NCBI RefSeq assembly: GCF_028309625.1
Contig: NZ_JAQMHR010000006.1
Location: 94,823-158,822, forward strand
Direction: 5' to 3'
Origin: Trichococcus sp. K1Tr
Lineage (GTDB): Bacteria; Bacillota; Bacilli; Lactobacillales; Aerococcaceae
Length of the DNA stretch: 64,000 nucleotides
A model generated the notes under the pieces. The model was not told the origin of the DNA. It worked only from the letters and a program-made list of their open reading frames with translations, and did no database searches. The translations under genes were made by a program, and so were the position numbers. Positions 62,339 through 64,000 of this stretch are shown in pieces. The first letter of the stretch is position 1; the number at the start of each line of letters is the position of its first letter.

Positions 62339-63517
62339 TCACTCCAACATTTCTGCAGGGATGACGTTCTTCGCGATGGAAAGATAATTATCCGGGGTTA
62401 TTTCCAAACCTTCATAGCCATTCAACCCGTGCTCTGAAGCCAACCCTTCCGAGTAATCTTCCAATTTATAAATTTTGAAATCACGCCTTGTGTTCTCTAC
62501 ATTTCCCGGGTCCGCCACATAATGCGAAACGGTAGGCTCGAATTGGACATTTTCGACGGTCACTTTATCATCATCGGCCACGATAAAATCAAAAGTCACC
62601 ATGCCCCCGAGCGTATTGTAATCCGTCAATGAATGCGCGATGAAATTCCCCAGTGAATAGACCACAAGTGTTTGATTTTGATTCGCGCCTGTCAACCACT
62701 CGATCGGTTGCAGGATATGCGGATGGGTACCGATGACTACATCGACCTCCAAGTCAGCGAACAATTGTGCATAAGTGCGCTGCATCTCATTGACTTCCTG
62801 CGTATTTTCATCACCCCAGTGAGCCGAAACGATGACGACATCACTGACATTTTTGGCATTGGCCACATCCTGACGAATCTGCTCTTCATCAAAATAGGCA
62901 ACACGATAGGAGGTGTCGGGCTGAATACCGTTCGTCCCGTAAGTATAGGTCAAGAAAGAGAACGTGACGCCTTCCCTTTCGATCGTCCGGATTTCATCAC
63001 GGTCCGCTTGGCTCTCATAAATGCCTGCGTAGACAACGTTTTCCTGTGCATTCCAGACTGCCAGAGAATTGAGGGCTCCGGGATAATCATAATCCAGTGC
63101 ATGGTTCGTTGCGCCGTTGACCAAATCAAAGCCTAGATCGTTCATGTCCTGGGCGATTTCGGGCGGTGTATTGAATGCCGGATAGCCGGAATAGGGATAA
63201 TCATCGCCTGCGCTGATCGTTTCTTGGTTCAGAAAAGCAATGTCGGCTTCTTTAATATCCTCCGCCACGTTCTCGTAGATGAACTTGAAATCATAAGTGC
63301 CGTCCGCCAGTTCCGCATCCTGGAAAATGGAATCATGGATCAGGTTGTCCCCGACTCCGATGAAGGAAATCACTTTTTCCTCTTCATTTTCGGAAACTGC
63401 ATCGTTTTGTTCGGAAGAGGCGTCCCCAGATACAACTTCAGAAACCGTATCCGGTTCATCCGCGCACCCCCATAAACCCAGTACTACCATCGATGTCACT
63501 ACCATTTTCCTCCTCAT
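62339..63517 (-). CDS. CapA/PgsA-family lipoprotein
   Basis: A 392-residue exported protein with lipobox LWGC (Cys18), an acidic linker (20-47) and a metallophosphatase-like CapA domain: GVGDNLIHDS, FLNQETI, GATNHALDYD, SAHWGDE and GTHPHILQP. In Bacillus, CapA/PgsA supports poly-gamma-glutamate export; no capBC genes are adjacent, so this may be a stand-alone wall or phosphoesterase role. AAAGGGG site before ATG. Confidence 0.88.
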   Translation of the reverse strand: MRRKMVVTSMVVLGLWGCADEPDTVSEVVSGDASSEQNDAVSENEEEKVISFIGVGDNLIHDSIFQDAELADGTYDFKFIYENVAEDIKEADIAFLNQETISAGDDYPYSGYPAFNTPPEIAQDMNDLGFDLVNGATNHALDYDYPGALNSLAVWNAQENVVYAGIYESQADRDEIRTIEREGVTFSFLTYTYGTNGIQPDTSYRVAYFDEEQIRQDVANAKNVSDVVIVSAHWGDENTQEVNEMQRTYAQLFADLEVDVVIGTHPHILQPIEWLTGANQNQTLVVYSLGNFIAHSLTDYNTLGGMVTFDFIVADDDKVTVENVQFEPTVSHYVADPGNVENTRRDFKIYKLEDYSEGLASEHGLNGYEGLEITPDNYLSIAKNVIPAEMLE

Positions 63518-63610
63518 GTCATTCCCCTTTCTGGTGGAATTCTACGCAATATTCGACAATTTGATTATACCGGACCTTTTCGCCTTTGTCACTTGAACAA
63601 AATCGTTTAG

Positions 63611-63782
63611 AGCCATGCTGTGTTTTTAATGGCTGTACATATTTTTCTCGCAACTCCGGCGAGGCTTCTTTCACCGGAGCAGATCGGTAATATTTTGTCT
63701 CTTCTCCGAGGAGGCTTCTGCCCACAGGAGAAGACCATCAGAATGCGGTCCTCAACTCCGGACAAGCCCCCCCACGCCGGAG
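63611..63782. repeat. Hairpin array E, three or four units, about 51-nt period
   Basis: CTCCGG/CCGGAG (63654-63659, 63674-63679), CTTCTCC/GGAGAAG (63701-63707, 63727-63733) and CTCCGG/CCGGAG (63756-63761, 63777-63782) have centres at about 63667, 63717 and 63769. AGCCAT/ATGGCT (63611-63616, 63629-63634) may be a fourth. The loops of the first two units contain GAGGCTTCT, as do array D loops in part. Confidence 0.78.
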
Positions 63783-63793
63783 AACAGTAAGAA

Positions 63794-63829
63794 AAGCATC
63801 GGGGAAAAACCATCCCGATGCCTTTTTTT
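63794..63829. terminator. Bidirectional terminator
   Basis: GCATCGGG (63796-63803) and CCCGATGC (63814-63821) pair, with T-runs on both sides. It ends the minus-strand gene at 63841. Confidence 0.88.
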
Positions 63830-63840
63830 GTGTAGTTGTA

Positions 63841-64000
63841 TTATTTTTTTTGATAATCTGACAGTTTGTATTCCACTCCGTGGGTACTTTTATAGTACTC
63901 AGGATACATTTCTCCACCGCAATTCTCACAAGTGAAGCGAGGAGCATCCAACAGATCCCCTTCGTCCATCTGATCGAATTCATCCACCACTTCCTTCGGA
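63841..64000 (-). CDS. C-terminal fragment of a protein with a CxxC pair
   Basis: The gene enters from the right edge, and only the last 52 residues are visible. They contain an acidic stretch (DEFDQMDEGDLLDAP), then FTCENCGGEMYPEYYKS, a CxxC knuckle, and end YKLSDYQKK. A zinc-ribbon-like tail is likely. I do not recognise the protein. Confidence 0.6.
   Translation of the reverse strand, partial: PKEVVDEFDQMDEGDLLDAPRFTCENCGGEMYPEYYKSTHGVEYKLSDYQKK

Overview
The window looks like chromosome from a low-to-mid GC Firmicute of the order Lactobacillales. Genes start behind strong GGAGG-type ribosome sites, TTG and GTG starts are frequent, and the gene families are typical of the group: class Ib nrdIEF, potABCD, pta, murB, two-subunit iron-sulfur serine dehydratase, acyl-ACP thioesterase, ppx-ppk, sbcDC. 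Gene content and moderate GC would suit a Carnobacteriaceae member such as Trichococcus. That genus is an inference from general knowledge, not a sequence comparison. I saw no tRNA or rRNA genes, insertion sequence, prophage or CRISPR array.

Layout. 1-6.3 kb: azlC fragment, MgtC-like protein, pdp and rpiA (nucleoside sugar salvage), sdaAB-sdaAA, ridA, and an AT-rich zeta-toxin-like kinase with an overlapping 53-residue partner. 7.2-11.1 kb: potABCD, in which potA carries an in-frame stop just after Walker A. 11.2-16.2 kb: a lone ECF-type double ATPase, murB, a small membrane protein, exonuclease III and an SDR. 16.2-22.3 kb: hydrolase and phosphoribosyltransferase pair, zinc-binding lipoprotein behind a Zur-like operator, a putative 370-nt RNA with a perfect cre site in its promoter, tsaE-GNAT, pta, glutathione peroxidase. 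22.3-30.6 kb: gluconokinase, PHP phosphatase, chromate transporter, and a five-gene ABC importer operon with a phosphatase-superfamily enzyme. 31-37.6 kb: nrdIEF behind paired NrdR boxes, hydrolase, ung, HAD phosphatase, YvrJ. 37.9-49.6 kb: GlnPQ-type importer with two near-duplicate binding domains, 3D-domain wall protein, ppx-ppk, brnQ, ABC-F. 49.9-63.8 kb: thioesterase, fetAB behind a Fur/PerR-like box, YdjC, SDR, sbcDC, universal stress protein, a PfkB-like protein with an HTH domain, HAD, TPR and CapA proteins.

The most unusual material is between genes. Five intergenic regions (about 1.09-1.26, 5.44-5.52, 30.82-30.95, 40.88-41.01 and 63.61-63.78 kb) each hold 2-4 short hairpins spaced about 51 nt centre to centre. 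Stem sequence is shared within a locus but differs between loci. Separately, a 150-nt element occurs twice, directly at the stop codons of the thioesterase gene and of sbcC, in the sense direction both times. It folds as one long hairpin, shows paired changes in its central stem, and carries a second inserted hairpin in one copy.

All calls come from reading the sequence. No database search or folding program was run, and coordinates of non-coding elements may be off by a few bases.
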